In this document: piece by piece, positions 17,486 to 26,095 of the stretch | Position numbering within the stretch: position 1 is the first letter of the stretch | Layout: the number at the start of each line of letters is the position of its first letter | Assembly: GCF_020639365.1 (NCBI RefSeq) | Contig: NZ_JAINUL010000001.1 | Span: 1,601,344-1,665,343, forward strand | DNA: 64,000 nt | Origin: Streptomyces flavotricini | Lineage (GTDB): Bacteria > Actinomycetota > Actinomycetes > Streptomycetales > Streptomycetaceae | Reading direction: 5' to 3' | Notes under the pieces: model-generated | Told to the model about the DNA's origin: nothing | The model's database searches: none | Seen by the model: only the letters and a program-made list of their open reading frames with translations | Program-made: the position numbers and the translations under genes

Positions 17486-18931
17486 ATGTCCCATCGGATC
17501 ACGCGAAGTGACCTGCTTCGAGCTCTGGACTCCCCCGCCGCCGTCTCGGCGCGCATGGCCCTGCCCAGCCGCCTGGAGTCCGTCAGACAGACCCGCCGCT
17601 TCGTCTCGGACCAACTGGGCAGGTGGGGATGTGAGTCCCTGACCGACTCCACGGTGAGGATCTGCAGCGAGCTGGCCGCCAACGCTGTCACCCATGCCGA
17701 GCCGGACGCGGCGGGACGGGGCGAGATCCTGGTTTCCCTGACGTTCGTTGCCGGTGAGGCGCTGATCGCCCAGGTCGCGGACTCCGATCCGAGCCCGCCC
17801 GTCCCGAAGATCACCCGGCCCCAGGGCCTCGCGGAGAGCGGGCGCGGTCTGTCCATCGTCACCAAGCTCTGCGACTACTGGAGTACCTCTCCCAGGTCCG
17901 ATGGTCACGGCAAGACCGTCAGCGCCTACCTGCGCGATCACCAGCAGGCCCTTGCTCCCGGAGCGGCGTCGGCAGCCGACCGCGCCCTGCCGCCGCCGGC
18001 CGGGCAGGACCGTGTGCCGTCCGAGGATGCCGCTGGACTCGTGGCCGCGGCGGAGCCCGGCGGTACCGCGCTGCCGAAGCTGGACTTCTCCAAGCCGGCG
18101 GTGGCACGGGTGTGTGACTACGTCACCGGCGGAACGGACAACTACCCGGCAGACCGGGCTCTGGGACGTCAGCTGCTCGCGGTTGCGCCGTGGCTTGACC
18201 GGGCAGCTGCCGCTGCCCGTGCCCACGGACAGCACGTCGTCCCGCATCTCGCTTCGCAGGGGATCGTGCAGTTCCTCGACCTCGGCTGCGGGCTGCCCCG
18301 TCGCCGCGGCCGCAACGTTCACGATGCGGCGCAGGACATCCAGCGCGAGGCCAGTGTCGTCTACGTGGACCGCGACCCGATGGTGCAGGCCCACGTCCGG
18401 ACCGTGTTCGAAGAGACGCCCCGGGAGATGGGCCTGCACGCCGACATCACCCTCACCGAGGACATGCTCGCCCAGCCGGCCATCGCACGCCTCCACCGGC
18501 GCAGGCCGTTGGCGGTCCTGCTGCACGAGGTCCTGCCGTGGATCGATGACGACAAGGCCAGGCACCTGCTGGACACGCTCCGGTCCTGGGTCCCCAACGG
18601 CAGCGTCTTGTCCGTCGTCCACGCGGCAGCCGACAGCCACCCCGAGTCGACCCCCGACCTTGTCGCGCTGTACGAGGAGGCCGGCATCGTCTACCAGCCG
18701 CGAACCCTGGAACAGCTGCTCGCTCTTGCCGCCGACTGGGACGTGGACGGCCCGGGCATCGCGGCCGTCCCCCTCGACGGACTCCGCGCCGTCGGCGGCC
18801 GCGAGCCGCTGTACGGCTCGTACGCGTTCATCGCCTGCGCGTCCGAGTCGGCGGGCAGGCGGTTCGGCCCGAACGCTCCGGCACGCACGCCGGTAGCCTC
18901 CGGCGGCGCGTACCGGGAGGCCACCCGGTGA
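17486..18931 (+). CDS. Anti-sigma-type ATPase (HATPase_c) fused to DUF574 SAM methyltransferase
   Basis: 481 residues from the ATG at 17486 (GAGGTGAGGTG upstream). Residues about 25-145 form a GHKL ATPase of the RsbW/SpoIIAB type: N-box SELAANAVTHA, then ADSDPSPP and GRGLSIV for the G1/G2 boxes. After a Pro/Ala linker, residues about 200-460 match the Streptomyces DUF574 methyltransferase family: VCDYVTGGTDNYPADRA, LDLGCGLP (SAM loop), VVYVDRDPMV and LHEVLPWI. Each half usually occurs alone. The union suggests that a regulatory ATPase and a methyltransferase act on the same partner. First gene of a coupled operon (GTGA overlap with the next). Confidence 0.8.
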   Translation: MSHRITRSDLLRALDSPAAVSARMALPSRLESVRQTRRFVSDQLGRWGCESLTDSTVRICSELAANAVTHAEPDAAGRGEILVSLTFVAGEALIAQVADSDPSPPVPKITRPQGLAESGRGLSIVTKLCDYWSTSPRSDGHGKTVSAYLRDHQQALAPGAASAADRALPPPAGQDRVPSEDAAGLVAAAEPGGTALPKLDFSKPAVARVCDYVTGGTDNYPADRALGRQLLAVAPWLDRAAAAARAHGQHVVPHLASQGIVQFLDLGCGLPRRRGRNVHDAAQDIQREASVVYVDRDPMVQAHVRTVFEETPREMGLHADITLTEDMLAQPAIARLHRRRPLAVLLHEVLPWIDDDKARHLLDTLRSWVPNGSVLSVVHAAADSHPESTPDLVALYEEAGIVYQPRTLEQLLALAADWDVDGPGIAAVPLDGLRAVGGREPLYGSYAFIACASESAGRRFGPNAPARTPVASGGAYREATR

Positions 18932-19515
18932 CCGCTCCCTACAGCGTGCGAGCCCTCGCCCGCACCGACTACCCCGAAGCGGGCAGCCTGCTGTCCCGGC
19001 GCTGGGCCCGGGAGGCCGAGTGCGGGCGGCCGGTCGACCAGGAACACGATATCGCCCTGATCCGGCCGCTGCGGACCGGTGACCACAGCGACGATCTCCA
19101 CGGTCTGTTCGAGGACGGGAGCCTCGTCGCGATGTGGGAGCTGGACCCCAGTGGTCCGGGCCCTGGCTGGAGCACGTCCGAGCGCGGCGAGAGCAGCGTC
19201 GGCCTGCTGCTGCTCTACGCCGACCCCGTTCACCGGCACGCAGGCCGCCTGGTCTCGCTCTGGCTCGCCGATCAGCTCGCACGCCGCCCGCGCCCGCCGC
19301 AATGGCTGCGCTGCAACGTGATCGACGGCCGGCTCGCGGACCACATCGCCCGCGCGTGGGGCTGGGAGAAGGTCCGCTACGACCACGGCCGTCACCTTCT
19401 CCAGCTTCCTTGCGACGTGAAACCGGCGCTCAGCATGCTGATCACGGATCCCGTCTCTGAGCGGGCGTCCAGCTGTCCCTCCCTGGCCGCGCCCGCAGGG
19501 AGCGAACGCCCGTGA
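18928..19515 (+). CDS. GNAT-like acetyltransferase
   Basis: 195 residues, GTG start in a GTGA overlap. The central part (VGLLLLYADPVHRHAGRLV, then LRCNVIDGRLADHIARAWGW) follows the beta4-alpha3 to beta5 region of GNAT folds, where an R/Q-x-x-G/A-like loop binds acetyl-CoA, though the loop is weak. The C-terminal 30 residues are a polar tail. It is coupled on both sides. Acceptor unknown; the GNAT assignment is moderate. Confidence 0.5.
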   Translation: MTAPYSVRALARTDYPEAGSLLSRRWAREAECGRPVDQEHDIALIRPLRTGDHSDDLHGLFEDGSLVAMWELDPSGPGPGWSTSERGESSVGLLLLYADPVHRHAGRLVSLWLADQLARRPRPPQWLRCNVIDGRLADHIARAWGWEKVRYDHGRHLLQLPCDVKPALSMLITDPVSERASSCPSLAAPAGSERP

Positions 19516-19841
19516 CGTACAACGACTTCGGCGACGACTCCTACTGGACCGGGCTCGAGGACAACGAGCCGGAACCCGTGCACGACCGCCTGGCCGCCCG
19601 CACCGTGCGCGGTGCGCCGCCCGGAGAGGTCCGGGACGCGTCCCCCCGGGAGATCCGGGTCGGCGACTGGTTGGTCCTCGATGGCACGGCCTACGAGATC
19701 ACCAACATGTTCTCGCCCGGCTTCGACAGGTCCCTCAAGCGAGTCATCCTTCGCGGCCGCCCCGACCTGGTGGTCAAAACGCGCCAGGAGATCGTGCGCC
19801 CGTACGAGGTCTCGTACCGCGCCCGGCGCCGCCCCTGGTAG
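19512..19841 (+). CDS. Conserved hypothetical protein
   Basis: 109 residues, GTG start in a GTGA overlap with the GNAT gene. Acidic N-terminus (NDFGDDSYWTGLEDNEPE), then a compact beta-rich part (IRVGDWLVLDGTAYEITNM) that resembles a small SH3-like barrel. No catalytic motif. Its place in the operon suggests an accessory role; function unknown. Confidence 0.6.
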   Translation: MTYNDFGDDSYWTGLEDNEPEPVHDRLAARTVRGAPPGEVRDASPREIRVGDWLVLDGTAYEITNMFSPGFDRSLKRVILRGRPDLVVKTRQEIVRPYEVSYRARRRPW

Positions 19842-19903
19842 CCGACGGTCTTCCCCGCACGGCATCGACAACTGACATCCAATTCCCTGTCCGAGGAGAT
19901 TCC

Positions 19904-20485
19904 GTGGGTCCGTCACTTCCGATCCCCACGCCGCAGTCCTGCTTACCCTCTCCGCCGCCACCGCCGAGGTGGGGCATTCCAGGCGGTGTCCTTCGGAACC
20001 CGTCCGAGGCGGAGCCGGTGACCTGGCGTCTGCTGCGTGCCCTCGCTGTCTCCCGGCTCGAAGACATCACCAGCGAGGACAGCGGCCTCTGGGACACCCT
20101 CAATCGTGTCCTTGACGATGCGGTGGACTTGGGTGAGGTCCGCCCGCTGACTGCCAGCCTGGCTGTGGACCTCCGCTCGTTGACGGACCGGGCCTCCCGC
20201 CACGTCGAAACCGGGCTCACCGAGGAGACGCGGGCGCGGGCGTGCGGTCTCTTGCGCGAGGTCCGCGACCGGCTGCGCCGTGACGCCCTGGACATCGGCC
20301 TTCTGCGCCGACTGGCCTGGATGACGGAGGAGGTCGCGGGCGAGGTCCTGGCCCCGGCTCCGTCCGCCGCTACTTCGGCGCCGGCCGCAGGGCGTGCGTC
20401 CGCGTGCTCCCCCGTCGCCTCCGGATGGGCCGGGCAGTGGTCCAGAGGGCCTGCCCCTGCCGCATACTCGGCGGCCTCGGCATGA
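19904..20485 (+). CDS. Hypothetical helical protein (DUF6415-like?)
   Basis: 193 residues from a GTG with GAGGAG 5 bases upstream. A Pro-rich N-terminus precedes about 110 residues of amphipathic helices (TWRLLRALAVSRLEDITSED, later CGLLREVRDRLRRDAL) and an Ala/Ser-rich tail. The helical core reminds me of DUF6415 proteins found beside natural-product genes, but I cannot confirm this. Its stop overlaps the GntR gene start (ATGA). Confidence 0.5.
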   Translation: MGPSLPIPTPQSCLPSPPPPPRWGIPGGVLRNPSEAEPVTWRLLRALAVSRLEDITSEDSGLWDTLNRVLDDAVDLGEVRPLTASLAVDLRSLTDRASRHVETGLTEETRARACGLLREVRDRLRRDALDIGLLRRLAWMTEEVAGEVLAPAPSAATSAPAAGRASACSPVASGWAGQWSRGPAPAAYSAASA

Positions 20486-20970
20486 CCGCCGGTGTCTCCG
20501 CTGCCACGAAGCCGGAGAGCATGCGGATCCTGGACCGGGCCTGCGTCATCGTGCACCAGCACGTCACCACCATGTACCCGCCCGGTGCCCCTCTTCCGAG
20601 CACCAAGCAGTTGGCCCTGGCCTTGGGGCTGCCGCAGAAGCATGTGCACCAGGGGCTGCTGCGTCTGGACAGCCTGGGCGAGATCGCGCTGCATACCGGG
20701 AGTGTGCCGGTCCGGCTGCGCACGCGGGAACCGCACCCACGCGACCGCGGCCTGCATGGTGCCGTCCGCGACCGGATCCGCGCCGGCCACTACCGGCCGG
20801 GGACGGCACTGCCGACCGGTCTGCTGGGCAAGGAGTTCGGGCTCCTCCCCCACCACGTCCAGCGAGCCTTGCGGTTCCTCACGATGGAGAAGACCCTGCG
20901 CTTCGAAGAGGACGGGGCCTACGGCCCGGGCTACTACGTCCCTGCCGGGCCCGTGGAGGCAGTCGCGTGA
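20482..20970 (+). CDS. GntR-type regulator with two winged-helix segments
   Basis: 162 residues from the ATG of an ATGA overlap. Two GntR-like segments occur: residues about 17-65 (PPGAPLPSTKQLALALGLPQ) and about 90-140 (GHYRPGTALPTGLLGKEFGL). The first keeps the P-G-x-x-L-P-S pattern of GntR wings; the second is a diverged repeat. No effector domain follows, so this may be a tandem-HTH protein binding a long site as a monomer. It lies about 470 bases upstream of the lanthipeptide precursor gene and is a good candidate for its regulator. Confidence 0.65.
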   Translation: MTAGVSAATKPESMRILDRACVIVHQHVTTMYPPGAPLPSTKQLALALGLPQKHVHQGLLRLDSLGEIALHTGSVPVRLRTREPHPRDRGLHGAVRDRIRAGHYRPGTALPTGLLGKEFGLLPHHVQRALRFLTMEKTLRFEEDGAYGPGYYVPAGPVEAVA

Positions 20971-21101
20971 ACGGAACGCTGCTACCTGCCGCGCAGCACC
21001 AAGGCGGGCACGGCCGCCGCGATGCGGCGCCCGCCCTAACCGATGCCTGCGCCGGCGTCCCGGTGAGAACCCCACCGACCACGGTGGGGGTACTGCGGTG
21101 A
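20967..21101 (+). CDS. Small ORF of 44 codons, coupled to GntR gene
   Basis: Begins with a GTG in a GTGA overlap with the GntR stop and ends in another GTGA overlap with the next small ORF. The peptide (VNGTLLPAAQHQGGHGRRD start) has no recognised motif. Double coupling supports translation, but composition is not informative. It could be a real small protein or a translational relay. Confidence 0.35.
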   Translation: MNGTLLPAAQHQGGHGRRDAAPALTDACAGVPVRTPPTTVGVLR

Positions 21102-21301
21102 GGGCCGTACAGCGCCGCAGGCTCGTGCTGCTGCAGCAGCTGGCCGCCATCCCGGTGGCAAAGCCGATCGCAGGCCGGCTGGGCGAGGCGTATCTCCGGT
21201 GCACCATCCGGCAGACGCTCTCTCGGGCCCAGCTCTGTGAAGACCGCACCGGTGTCGGGCTCTCCCCGCGCCGCTCGGCACCCCCCAGAGACACGGGCTG
21301 A
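21098..21301 (+). CDS. Small basic hypothetical protein, 67 codons
   Basis: GTG start in a GTGA overlap with the preceding small ORF. The sequence is helical and basic, starting VRAVQRRRLVLLQQLAAIPV and ending in an Arg/Pro tail. No family recognised. It is the last gene of the operon before the hairpin at 21330 and the lanthipeptide precursor gene. Confidence 0.4.
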   Translation: MRAVQRRRLVLLQQLAAIPVAKPIAGRLGEAYLRCTIRQTLSRAQLCEDRTGVGLSPRRSAPPRDTG

Positions 21302-21329
21302 TCTCTACCGCCGCCCTCGCTGCCCACGA

Positions 21330-21360
21330 CTTCCCCCTCCGGCGCTTCCGAAGGGGGAGG
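21330..21360 (+). terminator. Hairpin, probable terminator before lanthipeptide genes
   Basis: CTTCCCCCTCCGG pairs with CCGAAGGGGGAGG around a 5-base loop with one mismatch and one wobble. No T run follows, as is usual in Streptomyces. It separates the GntR operon from the precursor gene 76 bases further on. Confidence 0.45.
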
Positions 21361-21436
21361 CCAGGAAGCGCGCCGTCTGGCACGCGCCCCTGGCCGGTAC
21401 CACACCGAACAAACCGAATCAGACGAAGGAGTTGCA

Positions 21437-21610
21437 ATGGCCACCAATCCCAACCCGGGCATGACCCAGGCCCAGCCCAAGGCCACGGCCAAGGACGCGT
21501 TCCACCTGGACGTGGAGCTGGTCGAGGTCGGCGACGCAGGCGCCCTGAAGACGCTGACCGACGACGGCTGCGGATCGACCTGCGGCGCCTGCACCACCGG
21601 CGTCCACTGA
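21437..21610 (+). CDS. FxLD-family lanthipeptide precursor
   Basis: 57 residues, too short for a 60-codon ORF cut-off. AAGGAG lies 6 bases before the ATG. The leader carries the FHLD motif at residues 22-25, the FxLD hallmark for recognition by the dehydratase. An acidic segment follows (DVELVEVGDAG), then a C-terminal core with Cys45, Cys49 and Cys52 among Ser47 and Thr39, 41, 48, 53 and 54 (TDDGCGSTCGACTTGVH). These can give up to three lanthionine or methyllanthionine rings. The Asp43-Gly44 pair beside Cys45 is a plausible isoaspartate site for the PCMT-like enzyme downstream. LanB and LanC follow directly. The cleavage site is not evident. Confidence 0.9.
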   Translation: MATNPNPGMTQAQPKATAKDAFHLDVELVEVGDAGALKTLTDDGCGSTCGACTTGVH

Positions 21611-21703
21611 CCCACTCGCTCCACCCTGACCGGTGCCGTCCCGCCCAGCGCGGCGGGGCGGCACCGGGCCCGTCCGTTCCTTTTACCCTTCATGGAGGTT
21701 CAG

Positions 21704-24700
21704 GTGGCAAGCCCCGCGTTTCGGTCCAGCCACACGGCGCTCGTGCGCGCGGTGACGTCCCCCACGCCTCCGCTGCTGCCTTGGCCTGACCTGGCCGACC
21801 GGTCAACCGGGGATTTCACCGGGCAGGTTCCCTGGCTGCGTGCGATCCGCGACACGGATACCGGCAAGGCGTTGCGGCACGCCAGCCCGGCACTGGGTGG
21901 TGAGGTCGACGGCCTCCTGGCCGCCGAACGTCCCCGGCCTCGCGATGTGCGGCGGGCTGCACTCTCGGTGGCCCGGTACATAGTGCGAGCACACGGCCGC
22001 CCCACCCCCTTCGGATACTTCGCCGGCGTCACCACCGCCGGATTCGGCACCTCGTCCCGTGCCGACTGGGGACGCGAACACCTGCCGGTGGCCCGAGCGT
22101 CCGCGGAATGGATGGCGGAGGTCATCGCCCGCCTGGAGGCCGACGCCGAGCTGCTGGAGCGGATTCCGGTAGTCGCCAACACCACCCTCATCGAACGCGG
22201 CGATCGTCTCGTCGTCCCGTACCGGACGGATACTGAAGCCGCCCGCCGGCGCGCGGTCGAGGCCTCGGTCCGGATGACCGGCGCCGTGGCTGCCGTCCTC
22301 ACCGCCGCGCGGGCGCCGATCCCAGTCGCAGATGTCGTCGCGAAGGTCCTGGCCGAGTTCCCCTCAGCAGGGAAGCCCACCGTGCACGGGTTCGTGCGGG
22401 AGCTGATGGGGGTCGGCGTCCTAGTCAGCGCCTTGCACGCGCCGAGCACGGAGACCGATGCCCTCGGCTACCTGCTGACCCAGCTCGACACTATCGGCGC
22501 TGACGAGGTCGTCGGGGTATCGGAGACCCTCGCCGCTCTGGGGGCCATCCACGATTACCTCCACCACTCCGACAGGCACGAGGCCGCCCGTGCCCAGATG
22601 CGCGCCTTCACCCCCCGTCTACGGCGGGACTCGGTCGCCGTTGACATGCGCCTGGCCGGGTCCGTCGTGCTGCCGGAGGAGGTCGCCCGGGAGGCCGAGC
22701 GCGCCGCACTTCTGCTCGCCCGCGTCAGCCCGGCGCCGTTCGGGACGACAGCCTGGAAGGCGTTCCACATGCGGTTCTACGAGCGGTTCGGGATCGGCTC
22801 CATGGTTCCGGTGCTCGACGTAGTCGCCGACAGCGGCATCGGCTACCCCGACGGATACCCGGGCGCCGGCCCCGCGGACCTCAAACCGCGGTTGACGGAC
22901 CGCGACCAGGTCCTGCTGCGGCTGGGGCAGCAAGCTGCCCTCGACGGCCGCCGCGAGGTCGTCCTCGACGAGGCCACGATCGAAGCCCTGACCGTGGGCA
23001 GCGAACCGGTACGGCTCCCGCCCCACCTTGAGCTCGGGTTCAGACTCCGCGCACCCGACACCAGGGCGCTGGAACGGGGAAACTTCCGCCTGGAAGTGGT
23101 CAGCGTGTCCCGGGGCGCCGGGGTCGGCACGGGCCGGTTCCTCCCGGTGCTCGACTCCGGGCAGCGGCAGGCTTTGATCGAGGGCCTTAGTGACCTTCCG
23201 GCTTCCGACCAGGACACGATCGTCGCGCAGTTGTCGTTCCCTCCGCTGCTGCCGGAGAGCGCGCACGTCACCCGGACACCGCGCGTGCTGCCGACCGTGA
23301 TCAGCCTGGCCGAGCACCGGCCTCCTGGTGAGGACGTGCTGACCGTCGACGACCTGGCCGTAGGTTGCGACGGGCGGCGGATGTACCTCGCTGCCCCCGG
23401 TCGCGGGCAGCGTGTGGAGGCGGTGGGGATGCATGCCCTGAACCTGGACACGCACACCCCGCCCCTGGCCAGGTTCCTCACCGAGCTGGGCCGCGCCCAG
23501 TGCGCCCAGGTCACCACGTTCGACTGGGGAGCCGCCTCCCACCTGCCCTACCTTCCGCGCCTGCGCACCGGCCGCATCATCCTGGCGCCGGCCCGCTGGC
23601 GGCTGAACGCCGGAGAGCTGCCTGCGGCCGACCGGTCGTGGGAGGAATGGGACGCAGCGTTCGGCACCTGGCGCGACGGTCGCAAGCTTCCCCTGACGGT
23701 GCACGTCGGGGAGGGCGACCGGCTCCTGCCCCTCGACCTCACTGTCCCCGCGCACAGGGCGCTGCTGCGCGAGGAACTGGACCGGGCCGGTGCGATCACG
23801 GTCGCCGAGGCGCCGGCTGTGGCCGAGCTGGGGTGGTGCGGCGGCCGGGCCCACGAGATCGTCGTGCCCCTCAAGGCCAACCGTCCACCGGCCTGGCCAC
23901 GCCTGCCCCAGCCCACGTCCGCTCGCACGGTTCGGAGAGACCTGGTCCACACCCCCGCCGTCTCACCTGTCCTTCTGGCCAGCGTGTACGGGGACATCCG
24001 CCGCCAGGACGTCCTGCTCGAGGAGCACTTGCCGGACCTCCTGAAGCGGCTCGGCGGGCCGCCCTGGTGGTTCGTACGGTTCCGCGACCCCGACCAGCAC
24101 CTACGGCTCCGGTTCGCCCTGCCCACCCCGGAAGCCTTCGCCGCCACGGCAAGCACGGTGAGCGCATGGGCCGACGAACTCCGGCGCGCCGGGCTGGTGT
24201 CGGATCTGCTCTACGCCACCTCCTATCCGGAGATGGGCAGGTGGGGCGAGGGGCCGGCGTGGGCTGCAGCCGAGGAGGTCTTCCGCGCCGACTCCCGAGC
24301 CGTCCTCACGCAGCTCACCTGCGCGGGCCGGCCGTCCCGGCGGGCGCTGATCGCCGCGCACAGCGTGGCCATCGCCGCCGCCTACCTCGGCAGTACGGCG
24401 AAGGCGATGGCGTGGCTGATCGACCACATCCCGCCCGCGCCCCCGGCACGGGTGGCCCGCCCGGAGTTCACCGAGGCCGTGGCGCTCGCCAACCCTGACG
24501 ACGGCTGGGCAGCCCTGCGGTCTGTCGCCGACGGCGAGACGATCCTGAACGCCTGGAGCGACCGCAGCCAGGCCCTGGCCACGTACCGGAACCACTTTCC
24601 CGGCCCGGATACCCAGGGCATCGACGTCGACGACGTACTGACCTCCCTGCTCCACGTCCACTTCGTCCGCGCCGTCGCCGTCGACTTCGCCGAGGAAGCC

Positions 24701-24760
24701 GTCTGCCTCTACCTCACGCGGGCCGCCGCCCTCGCCTGGACCGCCAGGAGGTCCCGCTGA
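21704..24760 (+). CDS. lanB: Lanthipeptide dehydratase (LanB, with SpaB-type elimination domain)
   Basis: 1018 residues from the GTG at 21704, which has GGAGG 5 bases upstream; the ATG at 21692 overlaps that site. Full-length class I dehydratase: residues 1-~700 form the glutamyl-tRNA-dependent glutamylation domain (FRSSHTALVRAV, RAHGRPTPFGYFAGV, SFPPLLPESAHVTRTPR), and ~735-1010 the elimination (SpaB_C) domain, with SVYGDIRRQDVLLEEHLPDL and WWFVRFRDPDQHLRLRF. It dehydrates Ser/Thr of the precursor to Dha/Dhb in the cytosol. Coupled to lanC by a TGATG overlap. The elimination domain is repeated in the gene after next. Confidence 0.93.
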   Translation: MASPAFRSSHTALVRAVTSPTPPLLPWPDLADRSTGDFTGQVPWLRAIRDTDTGKALRHASPALGGEVDGLLAAERPRPRDVRRAALSVARYIVRAHGRPTPFGYFAGVTTAGFGTSSRADWGREHLPVARASAEWMAEVIARLEADAELLERIPVVANTTLIERGDRLVVPYRTDTEAARRRAVEASVRMTGAVAAVLTAARAPIPVADVVAKVLAEFPSAGKPTVHGFVRELMGVGVLVSALHAPSTETDALGYLLTQLDTIGADEVVGVSETLAALGAIHDYLHHSDRHEAARAQMRAFTPRLRRDSVAVDMRLAGSVVLPEEVAREAERAALLLARVSPAPFGTTAWKAFHMRFYERFGIGSMVPVLDVVADSGIGYPDGYPGAGPADLKPRLTDRDQVLLRLGQQAALDGRREVVLDEATIEALTVGSEPVRLPPHLELGFRLRAPDTRALERGNFRLEVVSVSRGAGVGTGRFLPVLDSGQRQALIEGLSDLPASDQDTIVAQLSFPPLLPESAHVTRTPRVLPTVISLAEHRPPGEDVLTVDDLAVGCDGRRMYLAAPGRGQRVEAVGMHALNLDTHTPPLARFLTELGRAQCAQVTTFDWGAASHLPYLPRLRTGRIILAPARWRLNAGELPAADRSWEEWDAAFGTWRDGRKLPLTVHVGEGDRLLPLDLTVPAHRALLREELDRAGAITVAEAPAVAELGWCGGRAHEIVVPLKANRPPAWPRLPQPTSARTVRRDLVHTPAVSPVLLASVYGDIRRQDVLLEEHLPDLLKRLGGPPWWFVRFRDPDQHLRLRFALPTPEAFAATASTVSAWADELRRAGLVSDLLYATSYPEMGRWGEGPAWAAAEEVFRADSRAVLTQLTCAGRPSRRALIAAHSVAIAAAYLGSTAKAMAWLIDHIPPAPPARVARPEFTEAVALANPDDGWAALRSVADGETILNAWSDRSQALATYRNHFPGPDTQGIDVDDVLTSLLHVHFVRAVAVDFAEEAVCLYLTRAAALAWTARRSR

Positions 24761-26028
24761 TGCCCCACCCTGCACTCGGCTTCGCCCGGGAGATCGCCGA
24801 CCGGCTCGCCGACCCGGCGGCCGTACTCGGCGCGCAGATCGTCTCCGACTGGCGTCGGCAGTCCCTCGGCCATGGCGCTCCCGGCGTCACTTTGCTGCAC
24901 ATCGAGCTCGCCGCCGCCGGCCTCGCGCCGTGGGACCGAGCGCACTCCTGGCTCTCCGCCGTGGCCAGACAGCCGCTGACCAGCGGGGCCGACAGCCACG
25001 CCTTCTACGGAGCGCCGGCCTTCGCCCACACCCTCGCGTGCGCGGCCGAACGCCTTCCCGGGGCCTACGGCTCCGCACTCGATGCCCTGGACCTGCAAGT
25101 GGCCAGCGACGCACGCCGCCGCCTGGCCGCAGCCGAGCAGCGCATCGAAGCCGGAGAACTCCCGGCGCTCGCGGAGTTCGACGCTATCCGCGGTCTCACC
25201 GGATACGGCGCCTACCTCCTTCGCCGACGCCCCGACAGCGACACCGTCCGCGACATCCTCGACTACCTGGTCCAGCTCACCCAGCCCCTCAGCCACCGGG
25301 GCGAGACCGTGCCCGGATGGTGGACGGCGTCCGGACCTTCGGGCCGCCTCGAGGACCGCTACCCGGACGGGCACGCCAACACCGGGCTCGCCCACGGCAT
25401 CGGAGGCGTCCTTGCCCTCCTTGCACTCGCGGCACTCCGCGGAACGCTGGTCCCAGGTCACAGGGAGGCCATGGCCAGCATCCTTCAGTGGCTGGACCGC
25501 TGGGAAGTCGACAGCGGCCGGGGACCGGCCTGGCCGTACTGGGTAACCATCCCCGACCTACGCACCAGCCACTTGCCCATGGGGCCACAGCGACCGTCCT
25601 GGTGCTACGGCACCGCCGGCCTCGCCCGCGCGCAGCAGCTCGCCGCCATCGCCATCGGGGACCGGAGACGACAGCTCGCCGCCGAGCACAGCCTTCTGGC
25701 AGCGCTGACCGACCCCCAGCAGCTCCGCGAGACCACCGACAGCGGTCTGTGCCACGGCTTCGCCGGCCTGGCCCACATCGCCGCCCGCGCAGCCTCGGAC
25801 GCCCTCCCCCCTACCGCCGGTCAACTCCGGGCAGTGCTCCCCGCGCTGCTGTCCGCTGTGCACCCCCCTGGCAGCGACCCGACCGCCGCCGCAGCCGGGC
25901 TCATCCAGACGCAGGAGCCCGACCCCGGGCTCCTCGACGGTGCCGCGGGAATCGCCCTGGCCCTCCTGGCACCAGCCACCGGAACGCCGACGCAAACCTC
26001 CTGGGACACCTGCCTGCTCATCGCCTGA
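24760..26028 (+). CDS. lanC: Lanthionine synthetase C-like cyclase (LanC)
   Basis: 422 residues, ATG in a TGATG overlap. The alpha-toroid zinc ligands are visible: WCYGTAG (Cys282), and LCHGFAG (Cys331, His332). The conserved GLAHGIGG precedes them, with the catalytic His. It adds Cys thiols to Dha/Dhb, closing the rings of the FxLD peptide. The length is normal for LanC. It shares a transcript with lanB. Confidence 0.93.
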   Translation: MPHPALGFAREIADRLADPAAVLGAQIVSDWRRQSLGHGAPGVTLLHIELAAAGLAPWDRAHSWLSAVARQPLTSGADSHAFYGAPAFAHTLACAAERLPGAYGSALDALDLQVASDARRRLAAAEQRIEAGELPALAEFDAIRGLTGYGAYLLRRRPDSDTVRDILDYLVQLTQPLSHRGETVPGWWTASGPSGRLEDRYPDGHANTGLAHGIGGVLALLALAALRGTLVPGHREAMASILQWLDRWEVDSGRGPAWPYWVTIPDLRTSHLPMGPQRPSWCYGTAGLARAQQLAAIAIGDRRRQLAAEHSLLAALTDPQQLRETTDSGLCHGFAGLAHIAARAASDALPPTAGQLRAVLPALLSAVHPPGSDPTAAAAGLIQTQEPDPGLLDGAAGIALALLAPATGTPTQTSWDTCLLIA

Positions 26029-26095
26029 ACGGCCCGCGCGCGAACCCACACACACGACAGACCCCCGTCGTCCACCTACTTGAAGGACCTCATCG

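Noticed and set aside
17450..19282. 610-codon minus-strand frame
   Set aside because: Antisense to the ATPase-DUF574 gene; Arg/Gly-rich shadow.
19774..21693. 639-codon minus-strand frame
   Set aside because: Covers several coupled plus-strand genes and the lanthipeptide precursor; no motif.
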